Shown here: positions 1-9,612 of the stretch, in pieces | Layout of the letters: the number at the start of each line of letters is the position of its first letter | Position numbering within the stretch: position 1 is the stretch's first letter | Assembly (NCBI RefSeq): GCF_024105665.1 | Contig: NZ_JAAAMK010000014.1 | Location: forward strand, 1 to 64,000 | Reading direction: 5' to 3' | Origin: Aliihoeflea aestuarii | GTDB lineage: Bacteria > Pseudomonadota > Alphaproteobacteria > Rhizobiales > Rhizobiaceae | Length of the DNA stretch: 64,000 nt | Made by a program: the position numbers and the translations under genes | The notes under the pieces: generated by a model | The model's database searches: none | Seen by the model: the letters and a program-made list of their open reading frames with translations, nothing else | Told to the model about the DNA's origin: nothing

Positions 1-50
1 CAAACAGAAAAGCCCGGGCTGCCCCGGCCGGCAAATGCCGAACACGGTGA

Positions 51-1781
<1,731 letters not shown>

Positions 1782-1820
1782 ATCGGCAGTCCTTTCAATC
1801 TCCGGGTTCGGGGAGGTATC

Positions 1821-2021
1821 TTAATTCTGTTCAGGTTCGGAGGCGGCTTCGACGGCTTTGCCCCTGCGCTGCGCCGCTGACAGTAGCTCGTCATATTGAG
1901 CGGCCGACATCAGCACAAACTCGCGCCGACCATGTCGCGTGATCTCTACCGGTTCACGGTGAGACTCGTTCAGATACTGTCCGAACTTGCGCTGGAATTC
2001 GAGGGAGGTTGTGGTTGGCAT
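1821..2021 (-). CDS. Phd/YefM-type antitoxin-like protein
   Basis: This 66-residue protein begins MPTTTSLEFQRKFGQYL and continues with EPVEITRHGRREFVLMSA. It fits the Phd/YefM fold: an N-terminal DNA-binding part and the conserved segment before a mid-protein strand. The start at 2021 is preferred because the longer reading frame runs back through a good promoter at 2050-2078. No RelE, Doc or PIN toxin gene lies beside it. The next gene is the recombinase, so it may act as an orphan repressor of the integration module rather than as half of an addiction pair; that role is inferred from position only. Confidence 0.75.
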   Translation of the reverse strand: MPTTTSLEFQRKFGQYLNESHREPVEITRHGRREFVLMSAAQYDELLSAAQRRGKAVEAASEPEQN

Positions 2022-2049
2022 CGCAGACCCCAGGAGAATAGGTCTGCTT

Positions 2050-2078
2050 AAATAATACGTGTTATACGTATATGGCAA
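2050..2078 (-). promoter_or_regulatory. Promoter with palindromic operator for the antitoxin-recombinase group
   Basis: On the minus strand TTGCCA (2073-2078) is followed after 17 bp by TTATTT (2050-2055), placing transcription start about 20 nt before the ATG at 2021. The spacer contains the perfect palindrome TATACGTATA (2063-2072) and a second ACGT core nearby. Phd-type proteins bind short palindromes over their own promoters, so autoregulation is plausible. Confidence 0.55.
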
Positions 2079-2091
2079 GAGAATTTGCAGG

Positions 2092-2286
2092 TCAGCTACG
2101 CAGGTGGCGTTGTGCTTTGCGCTCCGCTGCCAGTTTACGCTCGAACTGCTCGCGGGCGATCTGGCGTCCGATCAGGCGAGCCAGCGACATCAAGGCATTG
2201 TCTTTGCGCGCAGGATCGTGCCGGTCCGTTTCCGGTCCGGTCGAGGCTGTAACCTCGACATTGATCCTGTTCCGCTTGACCGCCAT
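2092..2286 (-). CDS. Small conserved-looking hypothetical protein
   Basis: This 64-residue basic protein starts MAVKRNRINVEVTAS and ends in a charged helix rich in Arg, Lys and Glu (LIGRQIAREQFERKL). I recognise no domain. The ATG at 2286 is chosen over an upstream ATG because the extra residues look like untranslated sequence. It lies upstream of the Phd-like gene on the same strand, separated by 70 bp that include that gene's promoter. A helper role for the recombinase, such as a directionality factor, is possible from position and basic charge but not shown. Confidence 0.45.
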   Translation of the reverse strand: MAVKRNRINVEVTASTGPETDRHDPARKDNALMSLARLIGRQIAREQFERKLAAERKAQRHLRS

Positions 2287-2443
2287 CGTCTCCAAAATCC
2301 CGTGCCCCGAAAGGGGATGGGGCAATGGAAACGCGGAATGTCATCGCAGGGGAAGGCCTCGGGCATAGCTGTGCGGTGAATAGGATACCGTGGCGTAGAA
2401 AAGGGACGGCGTATTTGGAAGCGAAAGTGGCTGAACAGATCCC

Positions 2444-2447
2444 ATAA
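2444..2447. repeat. Left 4-bp target duplication of the IS3-family element
   Basis: ATAA lies directly before the left inverted repeat and recurs at 6190-6193 directly after the right one. Four base pairs is the duplication length usual for the IS407 group. Confidence 0.85.
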
Positions 2448-2465
2448 TGACCTGCCACGGAATTT

Positions 2466-3013
2466 TCATCCGGCTGCGATTAGAGCCTCGTCGGTTTTTG
2501 ATACGCCAGATGGCGCGGTGGGAGCAACCGGCGGAAACGCGTAGCTTTCAAATTGCGCAGCGTTGGAGCCGGTTGCGGCGATGGTCCCGGCATAGGCTGC
2601 CGGGGTCTGGTATCCGAGCGACGAGTGCGGCCGGAAATGGTTGTAATCGTCCGCCCATTCAGTGATGGCGCTGCGGGCATGATCGAGGCCGAAGAACAGG
2701 CTTTCGTTGAGCAGTTCGTCGCGCATGCGGCCGTTGAAACTCTCGACATAGCCGTTCTGCATCGGTCTTCCCGGCGCGATGTAGTGCCATTCGATCTTAT
2801 GATCCTTCGACCATGCGAGGATGGCATTCGAGGTGAGTTCGGTCCCGTTGTCGGAGACGATCATTCCGGGTTTGCCGCGCCGTTCGATCAGTGTCGTCAG
2901 TTCGCGAGCAACACGACGGCCGGAGATCGACGTGTCCGGGATGGCCGCCAGGCATTCGCGCGTAACGTCGTCGACAATGTTAAGCACGCGGAAGCGCCTG
3001 CCGCAGGCGAACT
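2466..3013 (-). pseudogene. IS3-family OrfB transposase, 3' fragment
   Basis: This is the C-terminal part of a DDE integrase-type transposase. It reads [15 protein letters not shown], then the second catalytic aspartate in IVSDNGTEL and the catalytic glutamate in [14 protein letters not shown], then a HSSLGYQTP tail. Its 5' half lies at 5478-5867 beyond the inserted IS66 element. The shared FA residues come from the duplicated target site. Reading continues upstream into IS66 sequence only by chance. Confidence 0.92.
3006..3013. repeat. Left 8-bp target duplication of the IS66 element
   Basis: GGCGAACT lies directly before the left inverted repeat and recurs at 5478-5485 after the right end. 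Eight base pairs is the typical IS66-family duplication. Confidence 0.93.
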
Positions 3014-3042
3014 GTAAGCGGTCGCTGGCCCCCACTGTCGAC

Positions 3043-4599
3043 TTAGCTTGACGGCTTGAAGTTCCACGGTAGCAGGTCATCGAGGCGGCTTTGTGGATGG
3101 CCGGTGGCGATCGCCGTGAGGGTGGCCTTCAGATAGGCAAAGGGCTCAATGCCGTTGATCTTGCAGGTCTCGATCAACGAGGCGATGCGGCCCCAAGCAA
3201 CGCCGCCTTCGTCGTGACCTGCGAAGAGCGCATTCTTGCGATTGAGGGTGATGGGGCGGATCAGATTTTCGACCCTGTTGGAGTCGATCTCGATGCGCCC
3301 GTCGGTCAGGAAGGCTTGCAGCCCTTCCCAGTGGTTATGGATGTAGGTGAGTTTTTCGCCCAACCGGGATTTGGTGGAGATCTTTCGGCGTTGCGCCTGC
3401 AGCCAGCCGCCGAAGGCTGCCACCAGCGGTGCGGTGCGGGCTTGGCGGGCCGAGAGGCGCTGGCCGGGCGAGACACCGCGGATGTCGGCCTCGACGGCGT
3501 AGAACTCGGCGATGCGGCGCAGCCCCTCAGCAGCGATGTCGGAGCCATCGCGGTCGAAGACTTCCTTTAGTTTGCGCCTTGCATGCGCCCAGCAATGCGC
3601 GACCCGAATGGGGGCACCGCCCTTGCGCGAGGGTTTGGTCAGCCGGTTATAGCCTGTGTAACCGTCGATTTGCAGAATGCCATCGAAGCCGGTCAGGAAG
3701 GTCTCGGCATTCTCGCCCGCGCGGCCGGGGGCATAGAAGTAGACCACGCCGGGCGGGTCCTCGCCGCCCCAGGGCCGGTCATCGCGCGCCAGTGCCCAGA
3801 GATATCCGGTTTTTGTCGTCCCGCGCCCCGGGTCCAGCACCGGGGCCGTCGTTTCGTCCATGAACAGCTTGCCCGACCGTTTGAGATGCTCGGCCAGCCG
3901 ATCCACCACCGGCGTCAGATGGAATGCGGCCTTGCCCACCCAATCGGCCAGAACGGCGCGGTGCAGATCAAGGCCCGCCCGCGCCAGGATCTGGCTCTGT
4001 CTATACAACGGCAGATGGTCCGCATACTTGCTGACCAGCACATGGGCGAGCGTCGCCTCGGTCGGCAGCCCGCCCGTGATCAGGCGGGAGGGTGCTGGTG
4101 CCTGAGTGACGCCGTCGGTGCAGGACCGGCAGGCATATTTCGGGCGGACGGTGACGATGACGCGCAGCTGGGCAGGCACGATGTCCAGCCGCTCGCTGCG
4201 GTCTTCACCGATCTTGTGCATGATGCCGCAGCCGCAGGGGCAGATCAGGCTGGCGGGCTCGATGACTTCTTCGATACGCGGCAGTGCAGCCGGCAGGTTG
4301 CCGATATTGCGCTTCGGCGCGGGCCTGGTCGCCCCCTTGCCCGCCCTGGTGGCCTGCGTTTCCCTCGAAGCCTCGACCTCGGCCAACGCAATGGACAGGT
4401 CCTCGAAAGCCAGCTGCCGCTCATCCTCGGTCAGCTTTTCCGACCGCTTGCCATGCAGGGCATGGTTCAGCTCGGCGATCAGGTGCTCCTGGCGTCTAGT
4501 GATGTCCTTGAGAGCCGCCACCTCTTCCAGCAACGCCTGAACCGCCGCGCGCTGCGCGTTGGGAATGGCGGAAAGATCGAGAACAGAGGCTGCGAACAT
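3043..4599 (-). CDS. tnpC: IS66 transposase TnpC
   Basis: This 518-residue protein is the DDE transposase of the IS66 element. An N-terminal leucine-rich coiled coil (about residues 15-60) precedes a zinc-binding segment with CPCGCG and YACRSC. The catalytic core includes [15 protein letters not shown], a central QIDGYTGYN block and a C-terminal [16 protein letters not shown] segment that carries the usual final catalytic region. The family-typical C-terminal domain ends NGIEPFAYL followed by DLLPW. It is the last gene of the element, 54 bp after tnpB, and ends 30 bp inside the left terminal repeat. Its length is normal. Confidence 0.95.
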   Translation of the reverse strand: MFAASVLDLSAIPNAQRAAVQALLEEVAALKDITRRQEHLIAELNHALHGKRSEKLTEDERQLAFEDLSIALAEVEASRETQATRAGKGATRPAPKRNIGNLPAALPRIEEVIEPASLICPCGCGIMHKIGEDRSERLDIVPAQLRVIVTVRPKYACRSCTDGVTQAPAPSRLITGGLPTEATLAHVLVSKYADHLPLYRQSQILARAGLDLHRAVLADWVGKAAFHLTPVVDRLAEHLKRSGKLFMDETTAPVLDPGRGTTKTGYLWALARDDRPWGGEDPPGVVYFYAPGRAGENAETFLTGFDGILQIDGYTGYNRLTKPSRKGGAPIRVAHCWAHARRKLKEVFDRDGSDIAAEGLRRIAEFYAVEADIRGVSPGQRLSARQARTAPLVAAFGGWLQAQRRKISTKSRLGEKLTYIHNHWEGLQAFLTDGRIEIDSNRVENLIRPITLNRKNALFAGHDEGGVAWGRIASLIETCKINGIEPFAYLKATLTAIATGHPQSRLDDLLPWNFKPSS

Positions 4600-4653
4600 G
4601 CTCTGATTTTATCAAGGATCTCCGGCAAAAACATGGAAAATCAGACAACTGAT

Positions 4654-5007
4654 TCATTCTGCCGCAGCAGGGGGGCGGGTTTCCAGAGCTTTGACCTTGC
4701 GCCAGTCGAGCCCGGCAAACAGCGCCTCAAACTGGGCATGGTTCAGCGCCATGATCCCGTCCTTGACGGCCGGCCAGGTAAAGGTTGTATCCTCCAGCCG
4801 CTTGTAAGCCATTACCAGACCGGTGCCGTCCCAATACAAAAGCTTCAGCCTGTCCGCCCGGCGCGAGCGGAACACGAACACCGTGCCGGTGAACGGATCC
4901 TTGCGCAGCACCGACGACACCAGTGCAGCCAGGCCATCATGCCCCTTGCGGAAATCGACGGGTTTGGTCGCAACCATGATCCTCACGCGGTTGGAGGGGA
5001 AGATCAT
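4654..5007 (-). CDS. tnpB: IS66 accessory protein TnpB
   Basis: This 117-residue protein matches the IS66 Orf2 family. It has the characteristic N-terminal VRIMVATKPVDFRKGHDGLA, followed by FVFRSRRADRLKLLYWDGTG and a KRLE segment. The family is required for transposition of three-gene IS66 elements, but its biochemical role is unsettled. Its ATG overlaps the tnpA stop by an ATGA arrangement, which indicates translational coupling. Confidence 0.95.
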   Translation of the reverse strand: MIFPSNRVRIMVATKPVDFRKGHDGLAALVSSVLRKDPFTGTVFVFRSRRADRLKLLYWDGTGLVMAYKRLEDTTFTWPAVKDGIMALNHAQFEALFAGLDWRKVKALETRPPAAAE

Positions 5008-5414
5008 GGGGTAGCCGCCAGGGCGCGCACGACCATGGCAATCCGCTCCGCCGAGGCCCCGGCTTCCAGACGGATCACCACCGCGCCCGCGACGATCTCC
5101 GGCCGGGCCACGGCACCGACATCGGCCCGCGGCGCATCTTCAGCGGGGCCGAGCAACAGCGCCGCAAACTCTACCGGATCTTCAGGAGCAGGCAGCACCA
5201 GTCGCCCTTTCCGCGCCAGCGTCCGCCAAGAAGAGACATGGTTCGCCGGCACCCCGTGCCGCCGCGCAACGGTATTCACGGTCACGCCCGGCATCAGCGT
5301 CTCCGCCACAATCCGCGCCTTTACCTCATCCGGCCACTTCCGGTTCCGACGGCCGCGGCCGCCAGCCGGGAGAAGCTCCAATGCAGACTCCATGGAGAAA
5401 CTCCGTCCCAACAA
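5004..5414 (-). CDS. tnpA: IS66 accessory protein TnpA
   Basis: This 136-residue protein is the first gene of the IS66 element. It contains a helix-turn-helix typical of transposase-associated proteins: RKWPDEVKARIVAETLMPG followed by TVNTVARRHGVPANHVSSW. The C-terminal half is less conserved. An alternative start lies seven residues in. It overlaps tnpB by ATGA. Confidence 0.93.
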   Translation of the reverse strand: MLGRSFSMESALELLPAGGRGRRNRKWPDEVKARIVAETLMPGVTVNTVARRHGVPANHVSSWRTLARKGRLVLPAPEDPVEFAALLLGPAEDAPRADVGAVARPEIVAGAVVIRLEAGASAERIAMVVRALAATP

Positions 5415-5477
5415 TCATCGCGGTCCAATGAACCGATCAGAATGCCGCGCGGAAGGTGGGGGGCAGAGAACGCTTAC

Positions 5478-5485
5478 GGCGAACT
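5478..5485. repeat. Right 8-bp target duplication of the IS66 element
   Basis: GGCGAACT follows the right inverted repeat and matches 3006-3013 exactly. Confidence 0.93.
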
Positions 5486-5867
5486 GATCGTGGACGAAAT
5501 CCAGTGACCATCGCGCATTGGCCTTCGCCTCCACCAGGATCGGCGCACGTGTGCCCACGGCACGTCGCCGAGCCTTCCGTTTGCGAACGGAAAGACCCTC
5601 TTCGCGATACAGCCGATAGATGCGATTGACGCCTGATGGCTCTCCATCACGCCGAAGCAAAATGAACAGTCGTCGGTAGCCGAAACGTCGCCGCTCGTTG
5701 GCGAGATCGCGCAACCTCAATCGCAGTGCGACCTCCGGCGGTCGGCAGGATCGGTAACGGACCATCTTGCGGTCGGCGGATATGATCTGGCAGGCCCGCC
5801 GCTCCGAAAGAGCCATGACGGCCTTCAGGTGCGCGACGGCATCGCGCTTGGCGGCAGGCCCTACCAT
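5478..5867 (-). pseudogene. IS3-family OrfB transposase, 5' fragment
   Basis: This fragment starts MVGPAAKRDAVAHLKAVMAL and runs through the HTH_21 segment (FGYRRLFILLRRDG) to RWSLDFVHDQFA. It holds the first catalytic aspartate and stops matching where IS66 begins. The second half continues at 3013. OrfB is normally made as an OrfAB fusion by -1 frameshifting at an A7 run near the end of orfA. Confidence 0.92.
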
Positions 5868-6127
5868 TTTTTTGAAAGAAGCTCGCGGAGTGCGGCAACA
5901 TCCAGCATTTGCTCGGCCAGCAGCTTCTTCAGCTTGGCGTTCTCCTCCTCAAGCGCCTTCAGCCGTTTCGCCTCGGAGACCTCCATGCCGCCGTATTTGG
6001 CTTTCCAGTTGTAAAATGTCGCCTCGGAAATCCCGTGCTTGCGGCACAGGTCAGCTGCTTTCGCGCCAACCTCCTGCTCACGCAGCACCCCGATAATCTG
6101 CTCTTCCGTAAATCTCTGCTTCTTCAT
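5861..6127 (-). CDS. IS3-family OrfA (HTH_Tnp_1)
   Basis: This 88-residue protein begins MKKQRFTEEQIIGVLREQE, then a helix-turn-helix (KAADLCRKHGISEATFYNW) and a leucine zipper (LKALEEENAKLKKLLAEQ). It is the DNA-binding half of the IS407-type transposase. The gene ends in a run of seven A residues (minus strand, about 5868-5874) beside the orfB ATG, the usual place for a -1 ribosomal slip that makes OrfAB. An upstream ATG at 6160 would start outside the conserved N-terminus and is not used here. Confidence 0.92.
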   Translation of the reverse strand: MKKQRFTEEQIIGVLREQEVGAKAADLCRKHGISEATFYNWKAKYGGMEVSEAKRLKALEEENAKLKKLLAEQMLDVAALRELLSKKW

Positions 6128-6189
6128 GCGTCCGTCCTCAATGGACCGGACTCTAACCAATTCTGGAGGAAATTACCCGTGGCAGGTCA

Positions 6190-6193
6190 ATAA
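6190..6193. repeat. Right 4-bp target duplication of the IS3-family element
   Basis: ATAA directly follows the right inverted repeat and matches 2444-2447. Confidence 0.85.
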
Positions 6194-6252
6194 GCACACA
6201 GATGATTTCGAATCTTCTCCATCTGCCACTTGCATAATGAATACCTAAACCG

Positions 6253-6269
6253 TTGCGTTTTTAACGCAA
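6253..6269 (-). terminator. Hairpin downstream of the defence operon, possible terminator
   Basis: TTGCGTT and AACGCAA form a perfect 7-bp stem with a 3-nt loop about 70 bp past the helicase stop codon. No strong U-run follows on the minus strand, so termination is only a guess. Confidence 0.35.
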
Positions 6270-6338
6270 GCCTGAGAAGCATAGAGACGTGACGCACAAT
6301 GTTAAGACTAAACACTATCCGAAAATGGTAACCATAAG

Positions 6339-9101
6339 CTAAGTAATCTCAACATAGCCAATGAGTTCTGCAGAGTAGCTTCCATCTCCAGCTGCGGTGC
6401 CCTTATGCTTGAGTTCCCGTTGAAGGGAGGGCTCGACGGTCTTGCTGAAGATGCTGATCCGCTCATCCTCGCCCAGGAAAGGTCGAGAGGGCGACAACCT
6501 GAGCACCTGATCAACCTGGCGCTCAATTGCAGGAAGCCTTGTCCCCTCAGGGCTGACCGCGATGGATTGTATGGTTGTCCGTTTTTCACCTTGACCGTTG
6601 GTCGCTTCCACAAGCCACAACGAGAGGATGGCTGGTTCAATTCCATTCCCCTCAAGGGCTACTCCGAGAAAATTCGGATTGAGCGAACGCCACCTGCCCA
6701 GTTCCTCCTGGACCGCCGGATGATCAAGCCCCAGGAGATCGTACGTTTCGGAGGAAGTTGCGACATCGCGGTTTAGAGTAAATCGAATGCGGCGGGCACC
6801 ATCGACCGTAAGTAAATCGATAGTCTCTGCATCAACCTTCGAGAGCCTTAGATTCCGGTCCGCCATAGCCACCGACAAGAAATCAACCAACCGCTCCAAA
6901 CCCGTGGAAACATCGGAGAACGGCTTGTAATCATCCAGACTGAAGCCTTCGAGATCTTGGAAGAGATCAAATACTACCTCCCGTGCCTCGCGTGCGTTTG
7001 CCAAGGCCGCCTCAAGTTCAACTGCGGTCCGTTTCAGCTCTGGGTCACCCAGAGCCTCTTGGTAAAGCCGATCGTAGTTCAATCGCTCTGACAGCTGCCC
7101 AAGTATTTGAGAACGCAGATCTTCTGCGACGTTGCCTTGCTCGTCGACTTTTCCGAGCGTTCTCGCGATTTCCGTAAGCTTGTCGTCAAGCAGAAGAAAA
7201 ATGCGCCCTTCGATCGTATCAGAAAGGACCAAGTTGTAGACTTGCGCGGTGTGCGCTTGACCATATCGATGAATTCGACCGATCCGCTGTTCCATATCCA
7301 TTGGATTCCAGGGCAGGTCAAAATTGAAAAGGATGCGTGCGAACTGCAGATTGATTCCCTCGCGGCCTGCTGCGGTGCAGACCATTACACGCGGCCCATC
7401 CTTCAACTTGAAGCGGCGTTCAGCAGCGGCTTTGGCGCCGTGATCACCGCCACGGAGAACTACGACGCCTTGACCGGGATATGTCGCCTCGATTTCACGG
7501 GCCAAGAGGTCCACTGTTCCCAAATATGTGGCAAAGATCACAATCTTTTCGTTGGGATTTTGACGCCACAAGGTACCAAGGCCGTCGAGTAGCTTCTGCA
7601 CCTTAGTTTCACGCTGCACCGGAAAAACCGACAGCAAGTCTGCAATTCGCAACCGCTCTTCCGGTAGATGCAGGTCGATCGCTGCCGAGGCGACATCCTC
7701 CATATGAGAAGACGCAAATTCCGAGCCATAAGGATCGGACGCCATCTCCAGCGCTTCCTCGTCCCACTTCTTTGCGAGCCTATATTTTAGGTCGGCCATT
7801 ATCCGGTCGACTTCACTTTTCCCGATCGGATCCCTTTCAAGCCCCCATTCGGCATGAATCAGCTCCCGCGCTTCATCGAACAGTCGCTCGCGACCTTCAA
7901 TATCAAGCTCCTTGTCCCGCAGAAGCGCCTCTTGCAGGGTGAGCATGAGCATACGTCGCTTGAGCGTTCGCCTCACGGCAGCGAAGCTGGACGCTGCGAT
8001 CTTTTGGAAGATCGCCATGAGGAAGCCCAAGGCTCGCCCTTGGTTTCCTTTTCGTTTGGCCAGGTCGAAACCTTCTTCGAGGTATTCGCGCAGCCGCTCA
8101 TAAAAGCGTCGCTCCTCCTCACCCATCAGGAAGGATTCTGTATGTACCCACCGGCGTGCGAAAAGCGGGTCTCCATCCGGGCGGCAAGCATCCGCCTTGG
8201 TCCGTCGGAACATCACGGTATTCAAGCGATGTCGATTTTCCAACATCTCCTCAGGGCTGCCGAAGAGCGTGGGATTTAGCAGTTGGATGAGCATCCAGAA
8301 CTGGAAGTGGTTTCCTTGATGTGGCGTCGCGGAGAGGAGAAGGAGGTCTCGCGTGTGACCTTTCAAAGCCTCGCCGAGTTTGTAGTTTTCCGTCTTCCGA
8401 ACTTTCCCACCCGTTCGATAGGCGGTCAGGTGGTGCGCCTCGTCAAAGACAACAAGATCCCAATGTGGAGCTTCCAACAGGCGTTTGATACGCGCTGGCC
8501 GCTTCAACGTGTCGATGCTGGCAATGAGCCGGTCATGTTTCGCGAAAGCGTTAGTCTTGCGGTCGGTGATATCGCCTTCCGACCCAAAGACCTCGAAGTC
8601 CAGGTTGAAGACTTCGTTCAGCTCCCGGTGCCAGTTGTTTACGAGGCCCGCAGGCACAACCATCAGGGCACGATCAAGCTCACCGCGGCTTGCCAATTCA
8701 CGGAGCACGAGCGCGGTTTCGATTGTCTTTCCGAGACCGACTTCGTCGGCGATAAGAAATCGACGAGGCGAGGCTGTTGCGATGCGATGTGTCAGAACGA
8801 CCTGGTGGGGCAGAAGGTCGATCCGCGCGGACGTGAGCGCGGACGCGCTCTCCATCACGGGCAGTGCGTGAGCCTCGTAGGATAGCCAGACGGATCGCGC
8901 CCGCTCGGCGGTGCCCTCTACTGATCGCAGTATGCGCTCGGTGCGCGACAGCTCCTTCTGGATGCTGGCGATCGGAACGCGGCGCTCTCCGATGCTGAAG
9001 AATGCACGGAGGTAGCCGTCGCGCGGTGCTTCAAGCACAACACCAGCGCCGAAATCGAAATGGGTGATCCGCTCACCAGGGCCAAAGGCGGTCTGTTCCA
9101 T
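6339..9101 (-). CDS. SNF2-family helicase of a BREX-like defence operon
   Basis: This 920-residue protein is a superfamily 2 SNF2/RapA-like ATPase. Motif I is DEVGLGKT at residues 119-126 and motif II is DEAH at 220-223. The second RecA domain contains VMVCTAAGREGINLQ and the closing arginine motif QRIGRIHRYGQ. The start at 9101 (MEQTAFGPGERITHFDFGAG) is chosen because the longer frame overlaps the preceding gene almost wholly. BREX type 3 uses a helicase of this class (BrxHII) and DISARM has DrmD. It is last in the operon, 8 bp after the 166-residue gene. It probably supports DNA translocation or remodelling in phage sensing; this is inferred from context. Confidence 0.88.
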   Translation of the reverse strand: MEQTAFGPGERITHFDFGAGVVLEAPRDGYLRAFFSIGERRVPIASIQKELSRTERILRSVEGTAERARSVWLSYEAHALPVMESASALTSARIDLLPHQVVLTHRIATASPRRFLIADEVGLGKTIETALVLRELASRGELDRALMVVPAGLVNNWHRELNEVFNLDFEVFGSEGDITDRKTNAFAKHDRLIASIDTLKRPARIKRLLEAPHWDLVVFDEAHHLTAYRTGGKVRKTENYKLGEALKGHTRDLLLLSATPHQGNHFQFWMLIQLLNPTLFGSPEEMLENRHRLNTVMFRRTKADACRPDGDPLFARRWVHTESFLMGEEERRFYERLREYLEEGFDLAKRKGNQGRALGFLMAIFQKIAASSFAAVRRTLKRRMLMLTLQEALLRDKELDIEGRERLFDEARELIHAEWGLERDPIGKSEVDRIMADLKYRLAKKWDEEALEMASDPYGSEFASSHMEDVASAAIDLHLPEERLRIADLLSVFPVQRETKVQKLLDGLGTLWRQNPNEKIVIFATYLGTVDLLAREIEATYPGQGVVVLRGGDHGAKAAAERRFKLKDGPRVMVCTAAGREGINLQFARILFNFDLPWNPMDMEQRIGRIHRYGQAHTAQVYNLVLSDTIEGRIFLLLDDKLTEIARTLGKVDEQGNVAEDLRSQILGQLSERLNYDRLYQEALGDPELKRTAVELEAALANAREAREVVFDLFQDLEGFSLDDYKPFSDVSTGLERLVDFLSVAMADRNLRLSKVDAETIDLLTVDGARRIRFTLNRDVATSSETYDLLGLDHPAVQEELGRWRSLNPNFLGVALEGNGIEPAILSLWLVEATNGQGEKRTTIQSIAVSPEGTRLPAIERQVDQVLRLSPSRPFLGEDERISIFSKTVEPSLQRELKHKGTAAGDGSYSAELIGYVEIT

Positions 9102-9109
9102 TTGCACGA

Positions 9110-9610
9110 TCAGGTGATCCTCAAATGGAACAGGCCGACCGATTTGCCGCCCTGCGCAAGAATGATTTCTTGCGGATACTCCCAGGCCTCTCCCCACAAG
9201 ACCCGTCCGAAATCGATCGTCTCGCTGGAAAATGGCGCAGAGCATCGCCACCGCACGGCATCGGTCGCAAGGTCGATGGGCATTCGCCTCTGGCCGTTGG
9301 GCAGCCAGAACACCAGCGATGCCTGACCATCGTAGAAATCCTGGAAGGAGAGGATCGCCGATTTCAGGGCACCGCCAAGCCAGGCATCGGCGTCCACCGG
9401 CGACAGAAGATCGAGGCAGGCATCGAGGCCCGCCACGACCAACGTGTCACCGCCGTTGCTCGGCAGTTCGTCCGGCCACGATTTGGTGGCAAGCATCAGT
9501 TGGCGCAGGCTGTAGACCTCGCTCGCCCGCGCAACCTTCGCGAAGGCGTCGTCGTCCCAAATCCAGCTGACGCCCCGACGTTGCCAAACGCTGTCGAGCA
9601 CCTGTTTCAT
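9110..9610 (-). CDS. Unknown 166-residue protein of the defence operon
   Basis: The protein starts MKQVLDSVWQRRGVSW. Its middle part, TLVVAGLDACLDLLSP and later LVFWLPNGQRRM, resembles the core strands of a P-loop ATPase, but I see no Walker A glycine-lysine motif. It could be a degenerate relative of the small BREX type 3 ATPase BrxF or an unrelated adaptor. It begins 2 bp after the methylase stop and ends 8 bp before the helicase start, so it is clearly part of the operon. The ATG at 9610 is preferred to the longer frame, which would overlap the methylase. I do not recognise the family firmly. Confidence 0.8.
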   Translation of the reverse strand: MKQVLDSVWQRRGVSWIWDDDAFAKVARASEVYSLRQLMLATKSWPDELPSNGGDTLVVAGLDACLDLLSPVDADAWLGGALKSAILSFQDFYDGQASLVFWLPNGQRRMPIDLATDAVRWRCSAPFSSETIDFGRVLWGEAWEYPQEIILAQGGKSVGLFHLRIT

Positions 9611-9612
9611 GC

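Larger units (their letters stand above)
3014..5477 (-). mobile_element. IS66-family insertion sequence, complete
   Basis: The 2464-bp element is bounded by inverted repeats that begin GTAAGCG at both ends and keep matching, with a few mismatches, through a CCCCCAC block about 20 bp in. An 8-bp duplication flanks it. It encodes the standard three genes in the order tnpA, tnpB, tnpC on the minus strand. All three are open and full length, so it may still be active. It sits inside orfB of the IS3-family element and is therefore the younger insertion. Confidence 0.95.
2448..6189 (-). mobile_element. IS3-family (IS407-type) insertion sequence, disrupted by IS66
   Basis: Both ends begin TGACCTGCCACGG reading inward, and ATAA flanks the element on each side. 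Subtracting the internal IS66 element and its 8-bp duplication leaves about 1270 bp, a normal length for this group. It encodes orfA and an orfB split in two. It lies between the integration module and the defence operon. Its orfB is interrupted, so it should not move on its own unless transposase is supplied in trans. Confidence 0.92.

Noticed and set aside
2022..2078. A longer N-terminus for the Phd-like protein starting at 2078.
   Set aside because: It would place the start codon inside a good promoter, and the added residues do not resemble the family.
3583..5487. A 634-codon plus-strand frame across the IS66 element.
   Set aside because: It is antisense to tnpA, tnpB and tnpC, which match known proteins. 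Its product is low complexity, as expected from GC-rich DNA.
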